64,000 nt of DNA from Meconema thalassinum (lineage: Eukaryota > Arthropoda > Insecta > Orthoptera > Tettigoniidae): assembly GCA_946902985.2 (NCBI GenBank), contig OX336389.2:1291016792-1291080791 (forward strand), in the 5' to 3' direction. This document shows, one piece after another, positions 1-10,835 of the stretch (its first letter is position 1; the number at the start of each line of letters is the position of its first letter). A program made the translations under genes and the position numbers. The notes beneath the pieces were generated by a model. That model did no database searches and was not told the origin of the DNA. It was given only the letters and a program-made list of their open reading frames with translations.

Positions 1-199
1 ATTTGATCTGTACATTTCGTCTTTTAAAATATCCCATTAATAAAATTCACTCGTTGTTAAGTCCGGACATCGAGGTGGCCACAACCCTGCAATGATCAGC
101 GTATCACCAAAAACAACACTTATTGTGTCCAATGAATCGTACGCAACATGCTAAGTTGCATAGTCTTACTGAAAAAACAAACATGCAACTTTTCCCTAT

Positions 200-830
200 G
201 TGTTAACTGGGAAAATAATCTGAACGTATTGAGCAAAATTAATAAATTAAGATATTCAAATATTGGATCAATAACTCTTGCGCGGACTCACCGATTTTAG
301 GGTCATGCAGGTGGATCAGTCTTGGGTTCAATGGTGACCAGTATCGATTGCTTTGTGAATCCGCACGTCCATGTAAATGAAACCATGGCTCATCACTGAA
401 AATCACTAACTGTGGATCTAAAATTCCGTCATTCACGGACTGGAAAAAACAATTACAGTAGTCCTTGCCACTGGGTCAATTGGGCTTAAGGATTGAACCT
501 GAGCAGTATTGTACGGTCGATAATTAGTTTTGTGGCCTTCCAAACTGCCGAATATGACACGCCGGCTTGTTGAGAAAGTTTTGGCAAAGACTTTCTAGGT
601 GAACATAATTATCTAGCAATAATGTCCTCTAAATGTGGTTCCGTCAAAACGCGACGTCATTGTTTATTCTTTTAATTAAAAAATGACACCGTAGTCATGA
701 ACTTTATCACAACTTTGTGAATTTCGGTCTTCGAAGGCACATTAACACCCGCCAATTCTTTTTGAAATGCTCTACGAGTACCATTAACAGACTCGTTCTT
801 AATAAAACTACAACGAATGAAAATTCTTTA
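200..830 (-). pseudogene. Decayed mariner-type transposase fragment
   Basis: Read on the minus strand, two blocks resemble an insect mariner/Tc3-like DDE transposase. About 660-820 gives a helix-turn-helix-like segment of the kind that starts these proteins. About 240-436 gives an open block with VIFSDEPWFHL, the region of the first catalytic Asp, followed by a RYWSPLNPRLIH segment typical of the family. Between them (about 440-660) are stops and an apparent deletion, and nothing follows for the second and third catalytic residues before the window start. It is a non-functional relic. The match is from recalled family motifs, so the exact subfamily is uncertain. No terminal repeat was found. 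Confidence 0.6.
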
Positions 831-1148
831 TTCTGTTGTGAACCTTGCAGCCATAATTGTGTGTGACTGGATAGCAACTAACCATTCCCAGCTCTTGGAG
901 CAAACACACCTACTGATCTGTATTTATCGTCGCTTGCCACTTGAGGCGGCCGGACTAATGACGGTGCGCTCAAACAAAGTGTACAAAATAAAAAAATATG
1001 GCGTAGATTCTCAGCTGACGAATGACAGTAGTCAATTTTCTTCAACGCATGGATTTACAATTCTTGGAAGTTGCATCGTTACATGGTGCAGCGACTCCTG
1101 TACCACCCTGCGTATTTACAGTTGCTGTAATTAATCGAAGCCTGGACC
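831..1148. other. No gene seen
   Basis: A short open frame at 817-1134 has no recognisable domain and composition like the surrounding non-coding DNA. Nothing else is supported here. Confidence 0.5.
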
Positions 1149-1151
1149 TAA

Positions 1152-1725
1152 AATCCAGCTATTCACACTCCAGCTTGCTGGCCAACCAGTAAGAAGAATC
1201 TAGCTCATTCATGCTCCAGCGGGACATCCAGCTTCACAATGCGATAGGTTGTCTGTGTGAAAATGTCACCGGCAGTGCGATTTGTGACTAAAAGACAGAA
1301 ACTAGTACTACTTTGTATTTGTTTGTTGTCGTCACAAAAGAAAAGAAATAAAGTGTGGGTGAATATCCAATAAATCCTCTAAGGTAGCTTTTCTTATTTG
1401 TCTATTTGAATAATTTTGGGAACTGGAATTCCAAAGGCACGGCTTTGCTTTGTACGCTTGTATGAATTCTCCCAGAGTATCTTGTCCATTATTGCTATTC
1501 CACTACCGATTACTTTGTTACACACGTATGCGGGCAAGATGCTCCGCTGGCCGCCTCGACACAAACATGCCATCAAGGCGGACGGGACGGCAAGTGGTGG
1601 GGAAACTAACTGAACGTATTTTTCATCCAGTGCCATTGTGCTGGACGCTGTGCCGTCAGCAACACAATACACAATCCAGTAACTCGATGGTTGTGTACAG
1701 AAAGCTGGAGTGTGAATGGCTGGTT
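1152..1725. mobile_element. Candidate MITE with 26-bp terminal inverted repeats
   Basis: An imperfect inverted repeat lies at 1151-1176 and 1702-1726. Both arms share the core ATTCACACTCCAGCTT when read inward. TAA lies just outside each arm (1149-1151 and 1726-1728), the kind of 3-bp target duplication expected for PIF/Harbinger-type elements. The 574 bp between has no long reading frame, so this would be a non-autonomous element. The arms are short and the boundaries could move by a base or two. Confidence 0.55.
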
Positions 1726-1728
1726 TAA

Positions 1729-2192
1729 GCCCGTTTGATGTTTATTTGTGGGGTCGTTTAAAGTGTACAGATGAGAACCTCGTAGTCAAGTGGAGCAGGA
1801 GAACTATACATAGGAGCAGATATCCCTCATAACGGAGGGGGAATTACAACGTGCCAATGCCAATTTATTTACACGGTACACCATCTGCTTGTCAGCTAAT
1901 GGAGAACATTTCCAGCATCTTCTGTGTAAAGGTAAGCTTTTTGTGATGAATTGCTGGTGAATGTACCGTAAATTAGTGAATCCTGTCACTGTTTCTATCT
2001 TTGCGCATTCAGCGGTCCGAGCGTGCGTGGCCCTGAGTGGTCGGTGGCCCCTCTCCAACAAAATATTCACTCTGTACAATCTGTATCACTTCTTTCCTCA
2101 CACACGAACTGGCCTTGGTGGCATGAGTTCATGACTCTCGCCATCCATCAGCACTTCACGACATGTGAAAGTGGTAAACAGTAGATGTGATA
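1729..2192. other. No gene seen
   Basis: Unique-looking sequence between the candidate MITE and the Tc1-like transposon. A short minus-strand open frame (1804-2079) matches nothing I recognise. Confidence 0.5.
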
Positions 2193-2194
2193 TA

Positions 2195-3656
2195 CACACA
2201 TCAAAAAAAGTTTTGCATCACCTCGGTTCCCAGATCTCCGGCATATAGACGTTGACTGTGTATATTGTATCAAAGATACAGTCCCTTTGACTGTTCATAG
2301 ATGTCACTAAAACTGCTCAAAGATGTAAACAACCATGCATGAGCAGGGCCTATTAGACGGAGGGGGTACGACAGCCGATCAGTTCCAGTCATTCCACCAG
2401 GACGAAGGTACGCTGCTCATGTTGTCTGTAGTTCTACCATGCCTAGAAGGTCAATACCGCAGTTCGATCGCGTCCGCATTGTTACTTTGTGTCAAGAAGG
2501 GCTCTCAACAAGGGAAGTTTCCAGGCGTCTCAGAGTGAACCAAAGCGATGTTGTTCGGACATGGAGGAGGTACAGAGATACAGGAACTGTCGATGACAGG
2601 CCTCGCTCAGGCCGCCCAAGGGCTACTACTGTAGTGGATGACCGCTACTTACGGATTGCCGCTCGGAGGAACCCTGACAGCAATGCCACCATGTTGAATA
2701 ATGCGTTTCGTTCAGCCACAGGACGTCGTGTTTCAACTCAAACTGTGCGCAATAGGCTGCATGATGCGCAACTTCACTCCCGACGTCCATGGCGAGGTCC
2801 AGCTTTGCAACCCCGACACCATGCAGCGCGGTACAGATGGGCCCAACAACATGCTGAATGGACCCCACAGAATTGGCATCACGTTCTCTTCACCGATGAG
2901 TGTCGCATATGCCTTCAACCAGACAATCGTCGGAGACGTGTTTGGAGGCACCCTGGTCAGGCTGAACGTCTTAGACACACTGTCCAGCGAGTGCAGCAAG
3001 GTGGTGGTTCCCTGATGTTTTGGGGTGGCATTATGTGGGGCCGACGTACGCCACTGGTGGTCATGGAAGGCTCCGAAACGGCTTTACGATACCTGAATGA
3101 CATCCTCCGACCCATAGTGCACCCATCTCGGCAGAATATTGGAGAGGCATTTGTCTTCATGGACGACAATTCTCGACCTCATCGTGCACATCTTGTGAAT
3201 GCGTTCCTTCAAGATAACGACATCGCTCGACTACAGTGGCCAGCATGTTCGCCAGACATGAACCCTATCGAACATGCCTGGGATATGTTGAAAAGGGCTG
3301 TTTATGGACGTCTTGACCCACCAACCACTCTGAGAGATTTACGCCGAATTGTCGTTGAGGAGTGTGACAATTTGGACCAACAGTGTCTTGATGAACTTGT
3401 GGATAGTATGCCACGACGAATACAGGCATGCATCAATGCAAGAGGACGTGCTACTGGGTATTAGAGGTAGTGGTGTGTACTGCAATCTGGACCACAAATG
3501 CTGAAAGTCTAGCTGTATGATGGTACAACATGCAATGTGTGGGTCTCATGAGCAATAAAACGAGCTGAAATGTTGTTTGTGTTCTCAATTCCCTTTGTAT
3601 TTAAAGGTTCCGGAACTCTTGGAACCGAGGTGATGCAAAACTTTTTTTGATGTGTG
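2195..3656 (+). mobile_element. Complete Tc1-like transposon
   Basis: The element is 1462 bp long and bounded by TA dinucleotides (2193-2194 and 3657-3658), the standard Tc1/mariner target duplication. Its terminal inverted repeats begin CACACATCAAAAAAAG and match perfectly for about 36 bp (2195-2230 against 3621-3656). An imperfect match continues inward for about 15 bp. Inside is one intact transposase gene. An AATAAA polyadenylation signal lies at 3554-3559, after the coding region and before the right repeat. Intact ends plus an intact gene make this the best-preserved autonomous element in the window. Confidence 0.93.
2439..3464 (+). CDS. Tc1-like transposase, DD34E
   Basis: A 341-residue nuclear cut-and-paste transposase that binds the element's inverted repeats and inserts at TA. 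Residues 5-60 form the paired-like helix-turn-helix region (QFDRVRIVTLCQEGLSTREVSRRL), followed by an arginine-rich GRPR-type linker (RSGRPRAT, residues 56-63). The catalytic triad is visible: Asp153 in VLFTDE, Asp243 in MDDNSRPH, and Glu278 in SPDMNPIEHAWD, with 34 residues between the last two. Length is normal for Tc1 proteins. The start at ATG 2439 gives the expected N-terminus and sits in a good context (ACC ATG). There is no stop or frameshift, so the protein could be functional. Whether it is active is inference. Confidence 0.93.
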   Translation: MPRRSIPQFDRVRIVTLCQEGLSTREVSRRLRVNQSDVVRTWRRYRDTGTVDDRPRSGRPRATTVVDDRYLRIAARRNPDSNATMLNNAFRSATGRRVSTQTVRNRLHDAQLHSRRPWRGPALQPRHHAARYRWAQQHAEWTPQNWHHVLFTDECRICLQPDNRRRRVWRHPGQAERLRHTVQRVQQGGGSLMFWGGIMWGRRTPLVVMEGSETALRYLNDILRPIVHPSRQNIGEAFVFMDDNSRPHRAHLVNAFLQDNDIARLQWPACSPDMNPIEHAWDMLKRAVYGRLDPPTTLRDLRRIVVEECDNLDQQCLDELVDSMPRRIQACINARGRATGY

Positions 3657-3701
3657 TACGTACATTAGTACATGTATCCCAATGAAGCCTCTTATAGTGC
3701 T

Positions 3702-3741
<40 letters not shown>

Positions 3742-3744
3742 TTT
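3702..3744. repeat. (CTTT)n microsatellite
   Basis: About ten near-perfect tetranucleotide units directly after the Tc1-like element. A minus-strand open frame across it (KKERKKERK) is a by-product of the repeat. Confidence 0.9.
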
Positions 3745-4029
3745 GTCAGATGGCGTGGGTCGTCGATAAAGGGTTGGTCTTGAAATCGAGCTGGTGCTTG
3801 GCTGCTTGTTCGAGTCCAACCACGGACATGGATGTGTGTTGCCTTTAATTGTAAGCATATTCAATTTCTATGATATATGCATTCTAATCACCTTTCCTCA
3901 CCATAACAAGCCACATAATGCAAGGAAAAATACATTAAATTTCACCCTGCTGTATTGCTTAAAAAGACCAAAAGCCAAAAATATTTCTAAAAACATCCTA
4001 TTTAATTTGAGTGCCGGCTCATTGTAGCA
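3745..4029. other. No gene seen
   Basis: AT-rich sequence with one short plus-strand open frame (3794-4027) lacking recognisable motifs. Confidence 0.45.
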
Positions 4030-4225
4030 AATTGTAGCTTCTGATACTTTGTCTTCGGGAAAACCACTTCTAGGGTGACTGAGTTAGGAATTTAATCCAC
4101 CCCTTCTCAGTTCTGCCTCACGTTCTAGCCCTCAGATAAGAATTGAATTTCTTGGCAGAGCCAGCAGTTGAACTCGGACGTTCGCAGTGGCCGCCAAGAA
4201 TTCTAGCCACTACGCCAAGAGATGG
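4030..4225 (-). mobile_element. SINE-3 family fragment
   Basis: Minus-strand copy of the 5' half of the SINE family also present at 14460-14740, 15020-15765, 39440-39830, 41362-41700 and 63790-64000. Shared landmarks are a tRNA-like head with GTAGTGGCTAGAAT and a B-box-like GAGTTCAACTGCTGGCTC, then GAGGGCTAGAACGTGAGGC, then CAGTCACCCTAGAAGTGGTTTT. The 3' part is missing. Confidence 0.7.
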
Positions 4226-4324
4226 AGGAGATAGTTAAACTCATGGCAGATTCATCCTCGTTGGAGTATCACAGAAAATGCATTAAGCAGAAAATTCAAG
4301 CATACTGCTGAAAATGTATAAATA

Positions 4325-4545
4325 TATGTTTTAATATTATTGGTTTTACGTCCATTTTAACTACTGCGGTTTTTAGAGATGCCGGAATTTTGTCCCGAAG
4401 GGGATCCTTAGCGTGCCAGTAAATCTACTGACATGGCTCCCTCGCATTTGCGCACCCTCAAATGCCAAATGACTGCACCAGGATTCGATCCCCCTATCTT
4501 GGGAACAACAGGCGAGAACGTTACTGCTGAGCAACGCAGCCAGTG
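4325..4545 (-). mobile_element. tRNA-derived SINE (family 6)
   Basis: On the minus strand it begins GGCTGCGTTGCTCAGCAGTAACG (A-box-like) with a B-box-like GGGATCGAATCC about 45 bp on. It then carries a body ending in ACGTAAAACCAATAATATT. This head-body-AT tail layout is typical of tRNA-derived SINEs. Only one copy was seen, so the family call rests on structure and recall. Confidence 0.6.
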
Positions 4546-4607
4546 AATGTATAAAAAGACTGTGCTGGTAACTGATAGACGAAACAATTTATTAGACTAC
4601 ATAAAAA

Positions 4608-5033
4608 TACACTGGCCGACAAAAGAAATCACTCACTAAGAAGGAATTATCGGTTTGCCGCAAACTTTTTCATACAGTTACATCTCAGGCCGATAGTCAA
4701 ATGATTACTGCAGGACCCTGAGTAGTTGAACGGTCTCGCCACTGCCACCAGAGACAATGCACGTGCTTCAATCCGAGACCTATGACAGGGGTTTTACAGG
4801 CTGCTCAAACGTTGTTGGTTGTTGTTCTCGGCCGCGTAAACCCCGGTAACCATTCGAGATGCCTCCACAACGCATTCGAAGTACACACTCATTAACAGAG
4901 CTGAAGAGGGAACGAATCATGGAGCTGAGCGAGGCCAGATGGCCGAATTGATGAATCGCCCGCCAGCAAGACCATTCTGACTTGACTGTTCGGGTGTTTT
5001 GGGACCAGTGGATTCGTGAGGACATGCACACAC
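4608..5033 (+). pseudogene. Left half of a Tc1-like transposase pseudogene
   Basis: A frame opening at ATG 4859 encodes the N-terminus of a second, unrelated Tc1-like transposase (MPPQRIRSTHSLTELKRE). It runs to MHT at 5033, where Gypsy copy A interrupts it, and resumes at 13130. Two adjacent TGA codons lie in frame just after AGATGGCCGAAT (about 4947-4952) where relatives read Arg-Arg, consistent with two CGA-to-TGA changes. Its 5' end may be the ACACTGGCCGACAAAAG stretch near 4608, typical of Tc1 termini. The pre-insertion codons across the gap join in frame (see the copy A entry). Confidence 0.8.
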
Positions 5034-6762
5034 TGAATTGTCTTCTATAGCCCTCACTGTGTGACAAATATACTGTTTTCTACTAAGATATGTTGTTTTA
5101 ATGGGCGCCAAGACCTCAACGCTATGTTGAAATCTAAATTTGTATTTAACAACACCTAGCTCTGGTAGAATACCTTCAAGAATCTTAACTCTCAGATCGT
5201 GGTATGATTGGATCATTAACCCAACAAACAATTGTATCAGGAGAAGGAATTGGTCTATATCTAATGCTACCTACTGAAAACAAAGATTGCATGGTTAAAA
5301 GAAATGTATTTATTGTATAAAAAACAAGTATAGCAAAATTAATAATAATAATAATAATAAGTTTGAATTTAAATTGGAGCGTTGCGATTTAAATATTACC
5401 GCTAGAAAATTACGTGAAAACGGAGTCGGATAAATTACTGATTTTACTCTTATTCCCAAGCTATGAATTTACTGAATTACTGAATATGAAACAAAGAAAG
5501 ACGAGAGATTGCGTAGTTATGTGTCATTCGCGCTTACCACTGGAAATTGCCGTAGCATTTCCCTCGTACTGGATGTTGAAGTGAGCTTCCCATAGCCTCC
5601 TGGACGTCGTCATCTTCTTCGTTGTTGATGATATATTTGTAGATATGAAGATTTATGGTCCGTACATCGGAACCAACACGTACAACCACCACGGTTAAGT
5701 TTCACAAAGATAGTCGCTAACTCCACTGAACATCGGAGCCACTCACTCGTGCAACCATACTGGTTAAATTTTATAACGATAGTCCTCCACTCCACGGAAC
5801 ATCGGAGCGACTCTCGCGTGCAACCATACTCGGCAAGTTCTACACAGATTGTCCTCGCTCCACGGCACGCCAAACGATATATGCATTAGACGGCCTCCCA
5901 CTCCAGTGCCGACTTCCAGCTTACGTGGTCTCCACTGATTGGCTGACCCCTTACGCGCTACTCCCCTCTTCTGGCTCATTACACTCGGCGGGAGGGTGAA
6001 GTCGTTTGCCGTTCCATACATCCGCCGTTTCTTGACGAAGCGACCCAGCCTTGCGTCATACTACTCGACAAGATTAAGCCTGTATCTGAATTTCCAGTGA
6101 CCCATGTCCCTCAATATACCCTAACTGACGAAACTCCGTAACATTCCGTAATCACATAATTTTCTATGATATTGTCGTTCGTAATAATTTGCTCGATAGT
6201 GTTTCCTAAGACATAGAAAACCTATCTGTTTGCTTATAATTTTTATAAAATGCTCCGAAAAATACCTTAATAATAATTATAATAAATTAATAATAATAAT
6301 AATAAATTAACATAAGCCTCCGTGGCTTAGGCGGCAGCACGCCAGCCTCTCACCGCTGGGTCCGTGGTTCAAATCCCGGTCATTCCATGTGAGATCTGTG
6401 CTGGACAAAACGGAGGCAGACAGGTTTTTCTCCGAGTACTCCGGTTTTCCCTGTCAAAATTTCATTCCAGCAACACTCTCCACTATCATTTCATTTCACG
6501 TGTCATTCATTTAATAATTGCCCCAGAGGAGTGCGTCAGGCCTCGGCAGCCGGCACAGTTCATATCCTCGCCGCTAGATGGGGGCTTCATTCATTCCATT
6601 CCTGACCCGGTCGGAGACTGGAAGCAGGCAGTGGATTTTCATTTTCAATAAATTAACATGAAAAATTCTCTTGGCTGAACAATTTGCCGCGTAAATAAAT
6701 ATAGAATGGCTTCCTACTGACTTATGCCAGTGGCATGAAAACCCCTCGAAAAACACGTTACA
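5034..6762 (-). repeat. 3' LTR of copy A
   Basis: About 1383 bp once the SINE-2 and its target duplication are subtracted. It ends CGTTACA on the window's plus strand, matching the 5' LTR. Its outermost 17 bases (TGAATTGTCTTCTATAG) differ from the other LTR's TGTAACGGTTTCTATAG at about five positions. The rest is nearly identical, with roughly 15 scattered differences by eye. Confidence 0.9.
6314..6646 (+). mobile_element. SINE-2 inserted in copy A 3' LTR
   Basis: A 333-bp tRNA-derived SINE. Its head CCTCCGTGGCTTAGGCGGC carries an A-box-like region, with a B-box-like GTGGTTCAAATCCCGGTC downstream. The body ends GTGGATTTTCATTTTC. A perfect 13-bp target duplication AATAAATTAACAT flanks it (6301-6313 and 6647-6659). 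The partner LTR at about 13010-13025 shows the empty site with a single AATAAATTAACAT, so the insertion happened after copy A integrated. Confidence 0.93.
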
Positions 6763-8063
6763 TATTCGCCTCGGATCATCGGATGATTTACCGTGACGAC
6801 GGTCCATTATCCGATTATCCCAGACACGTTAATAATCCCCATCCAAAATACATATTACATAAATGAAATCACCCTAAATTACAGATATATACACTCATAA
6901 TTTTTCTTCACGCACTTTGCGTCAAAGTTTGTTGTCACTATGGATTGCACTTTGCAACCAGTCCAATGTTTTTCATATAGAATAGTGTTCCACGGATATT
7001 TCCGCCTCTCAATTTCTCTATGTTGGAAAAATAGACATCATTACTGTGTGAGCACTATGTATAGGAGATGTCACATCACACGCATCAAGGTGTTCAGATA
7101 CATGTATATCTCCCTAGAACCTCCTAATTTCACTGGAGGTTCCTTCCTTATTGTGAAATTAATCTCACTTATCACTGAGCACACGATCACACTATTGTGG
7201 CAGCGCCTCGTGACCATAATACTTAATCACTCTTTAAAGTAGATTAAATTAATATTGACTTCTGAAAAAAAAAACAGTAAGTGCACATTACATATAACAC
7301 CAAATATTTCTGTGCCGTAATCGCCCTGTCTTCTTAAGTTCCCGTAGACCATATTCTACTTACTACTAGTTCTCAACACAGACCAGTTCTCCTCACACAA
7401 ATAATACCATGGTACAAATTACCTTAAATTACACACTTACAAATTTTACATGGCGAGGCCGTAAACAGAAATCACGTGTGCTGATATGTATGAGTTTCAT
7501 GAAGGACTGTCTCTCCTTCTGATGGCCCATCTTTTGTCTCGTGGACGCCTTAAGCAAAAATACCCTGTTCAAGCACTCACCCATCTCTTGGAGGCAAATG
7601 GGAATTCACCAGCGCTACCAAATTCTGGCCTTGGTGTATCGAGACATTTTAGTGCTCAAGAGCATCCGACAATCCCGTCATATTTCCCTGTACCTTAAAA
7701 ACTCTCATTTACTTACATACTACCCCCTGTGTGACTTCTGATACGCCTGCCTTGAAGACCAGATCTTCCACGCACCAAATACCACACTTACTCATTTGAT
7801 AGGCTGGCTCGCCAGCTAAACACACTCACTTTATGACACATACTTTCGGAGACTATGTATATTATACGTCCCGTATAATCTGTTTCCCTCGCTATTCTCC
7901 AGCACATATGCTGTTTTGTCAATACGTTTGGAAACTATAAATGTTTCTGCGTCACCTGCTTCCAACCTTGCAAGTGGCTCCCTTAAATGAACGTCAACAC
8001 GTTGCTCTACCTACCAATTTCTCAGTGTCTGTAACGATGCCCAGTTGCCTAACTGTCCACACA
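6763..8063 (-). other. Copy A 3' internal region, no integrase
   Basis: The stretch between the 3' LTR and the pol remnant aligns along its length with copy B 47643-48944, but neither copy has an integrase reading frame. No HHCC zinc-binding motif or DDE core was seen in any minus-strand frame. Short open frames (6940-7242, 7486-7698) are on the wrong strand and match nothing. Non-coding or decayed. Confidence 0.7.
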
Positions 8064-9515
8064 TGCTAACCCTACTTTCCTCTGGTGTCACACCACTACT
8101 CGACACTCTATGACCTAAAAATGTCACTTCTGACTGACAGAATGACGACTTAGACAGCTTCAAAGTGAACCCTGCCTGATCTAACTTCTGAAAACTATAT
8201 TTAAATGACGTAGATGCTCCTCAAAACTGCGTGAACTAATTACCATATCATCAATGTAAATGGTAACAAACTCTCCTGTGTCATCCCCTAATGCGATGTT
8301 TAAAGCCCTAATTAAAGCTGCTGAACTACTCTTTAACCCATAAGGTGTTCTACAAAATTGATAAAGGTTATATTTATGACTAAAAGCTGTAAATGGTCTA
8401 TCTTCGTACATAAGCGGCACCTGCCAAAAACTGGAACTCAAATCTACACAAGTGAAATACTTCTTCCCCTCAAATGTTTGCATTAATTCCTCTATTGACA
8501 TAGATTTCAGCTGATCTGAACTAATTCTACTGTTAACCAAACGAGCGTCTAAACAAATACGAACTGTGCCGTCGGTCTTGGGTACCGTGATCAAAGAATT
8601 AACATATGGACTGTTAGAGTGCTCAATAATCCCATCTTCAAGCATCTGATTAATTTGTGCCTCAACTGCACTCTGATAAGCGAAAGGTACAGGATATCTA
8701 TGTCCTGTGAATACTGACCTATCAATAACGTTCAATGAATGTGTATAGCAATTGGCCATACCAATGCGATCCTCAAAAACTCTCCTATTACACAATAACA
8801 CATCATAGAGCCGAACACATTGTTCCACCTCTATATTTCCCTGAAATGCAGCATCACGTAACGAGTCCTCTAGACTTCCGTTCGTAATCACACTGCCCAC
8901 TAAACATGGAGAACCCCGCTCTACGGCTGGCGATATCTCATTTAAAGTACAAATCACACCTACAATACTACTTCTCTGAATATGGTCATTGAACGCTACT
9001 TCTACTTCAGAATCTCCCCATTTAAATTTCAAACTCCCTACATCATAACATAAGTTACCAGACACTCTACTTAGCCACTCTGAACCCAAGATAACACTGA
9101 ATACTAAATTTGGAATTACAAGGCAAATCTGCTTCTCTACATGATTATTAATTTTAATGTCTACTAAAACTTGCTTAGAAATTACTTTAGACCTCTTCCC
9201 AACAGCTGTGATAACAAAAGTGCTTTTAATTGGCATCTCCTCGAAATTTACTCCAATTCCTTTCATTTTATCATAAAATGCACTACTTATGCAACTCTTC
9301 ATACAACCACTATCAATTAAAACATCTGTGTACGCCTCGGACACGTTAAATTTAACTATGGGGCTCTTACTAGCCACTTCCTGAATAATACCTTCATCAT
9401 CTAGTTCACGTAATAATTCATTTCTTACATTCAGGTCATAGGGTTCCTGTATAAGTGTATGGACAGGGCATGTTACAGACTGAGATTCTGACCTTACATC
9501 GCAGCCTGGTTCGTG
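8064..9515 (-). pseudogene. Truncated pol of copy A (protease and RT start)
   Basis: The open pol frame runs from the slippery site at 9515 down to 8181. It covers a retropepsin-like segment with LIDSG and reverse transcriptase motifs: CVDLSSSFWQVPL, RTPYGLKSS and the catalytic YIDD. It stops at NIVFRS because one A is missing from a run of A near 8191 (copy B reads NIVFQKLDQ). Further on, sequence equivalent to copy B 48948-49606 is deleted, removing most of the RNase H domain. The protein cannot supply full polymerase function. In the intact relative this product makes cDNA in cytoplasmic particles. Confidence 0.9.
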
Positions 9516-9521
9516 TTTAAA
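9515..9521 (-). promoter_or_regulatory. -1 ribosomal frameshift site T TTA AAC
   Basis: In the gag frame the heptamer reads T TTA AAC, the canonical X XXY YYZ form. It lies six codons upstream of the gag stop at 9494-9496. Slipping back one base enters exactly the frame that stays open into protease. The identical heptamer occurs at the same place in copy B. Function is inferred from position and consensus. Confidence 0.75.
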
Positions 9522-10835
9522 GTATTGCTACCGCTTGGTGTAGTACTACTGACTACTGCACTGGTCTGGTTGTTCTGGGTTGTATTAACGGTATCTCTCT
9601 GTCCGTTATTACCATTGGGCTGATTCCCTCCTTGACCCCTGTTCTGGTTATAATTATTATTATTATTATTATACCGCCCTGGGTTACCCCTATAATCGTT
9701 ATTTCGGCCTTGATTTCCCCTGAAATCATTATTTCTACCTTGGTAGTTCGTACCATACCCACTTCCTCTGTACTGGTTTTGCTGATTATTATTATTACTA
9801 TTTTGGTTCCCCCTATTTTGAACGCTGGCCCCTTCGCCACTGTTCCCTTGAACTTCCTGGTTCCTATTCTCATTAGGCCTGTTATTATTGTTACCCTGGT
9901 TCCTACCGAAATTCTCCTCGTAACCGCCTCTTCCCAGAGCATCGAATGTACTCAATAAATTCTCCACTTGTGAGATAGATTTAACATTTTGGATACAGGC
10001 AGCTTCTTTGATTCTGTATGGAAAATGTCTTAGTAATAGCCTGACTACATCACTCTCCTCCTTCAAACCATCTAGATATTTGCACGTTAATACCTGTCCT
10101 AAAAAGTACTCGGTCATAGTGTAGTTGCCTCTCGGGTTATATTTCCCACACACAATTCCCTCACGATGCTGAGACTGAATGACCTCATTCCAAAATTTCT
10201 CACAAAATTTAACTTTGAAATCTGTAATATTCTCAAAATTGACTCTGTAGACAGCAAACCAGTTTCTTGTCTCCCCTACAAACGCTTGCTCTAAAATTTC
10301 AACTACCTGGCACCACTCAACACTACCATCTTCCAACCTCTCCCCTAATTTATTTTCTATAGTATTCATGAACTCCATTGGACAACCCTTCCGATTACTA
10401 AATTTGCCTAGTTCTATTTCCCTGTGTGTGCTATTCACATAAACTGGCCTACTCTGGCTATTTTCCTGCCTAATTCTAGCTTTCAACTTCTGTTCTAATT
10501 CAGCAATTTTCTCCTCAGCTTTTCTTTCGATATTAGTTACAGTTAACCTAATGCTCCCTTCCGATGCTTCAACTTTACCACTTAACTGAGCTTGTTTCTC
10601 ACTAATCTCATTAATGCTTTCCTTATTCCTCTCCCTTAAAGTATTAACTTCAGTGATTATTTCTGCATGTACTTTATCAATTCTTCCCCCCAGCTGTTCT
10701 TTAACCTCTTCTGTTGCTACCTGAATCTTATCAATTTCTCCCCCCAATTGCTTTTTGACCTGCTGTGTTTCAAGTTGCACTAGTTCTTTTAAATTTTCAG
10801 CCTGTGTACTGATTCTACTTTCTAACTTCTCCTGT

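Noticed and set aside
5610..6021. Cysteine-rich 87-codon frame repeated at 12326
   Set aside because: It lies in both LTRs of copy A, which explains the repetition. The composition reflects tandem-like CACTCCACGGAACATCGG sequence, not a protein.
8181..9377. Copy A pol as a functional protease-RT gene
   Set aside because: The frame ends early by a single-base loss, and the RNase H region is deleted compared with copy B.
9553..9958. Ile-rich frames on both strands
   Set aside because: Shadow frames of the Asn/Gly-rich end of gag, caused by ATT/AAT-rich codons.
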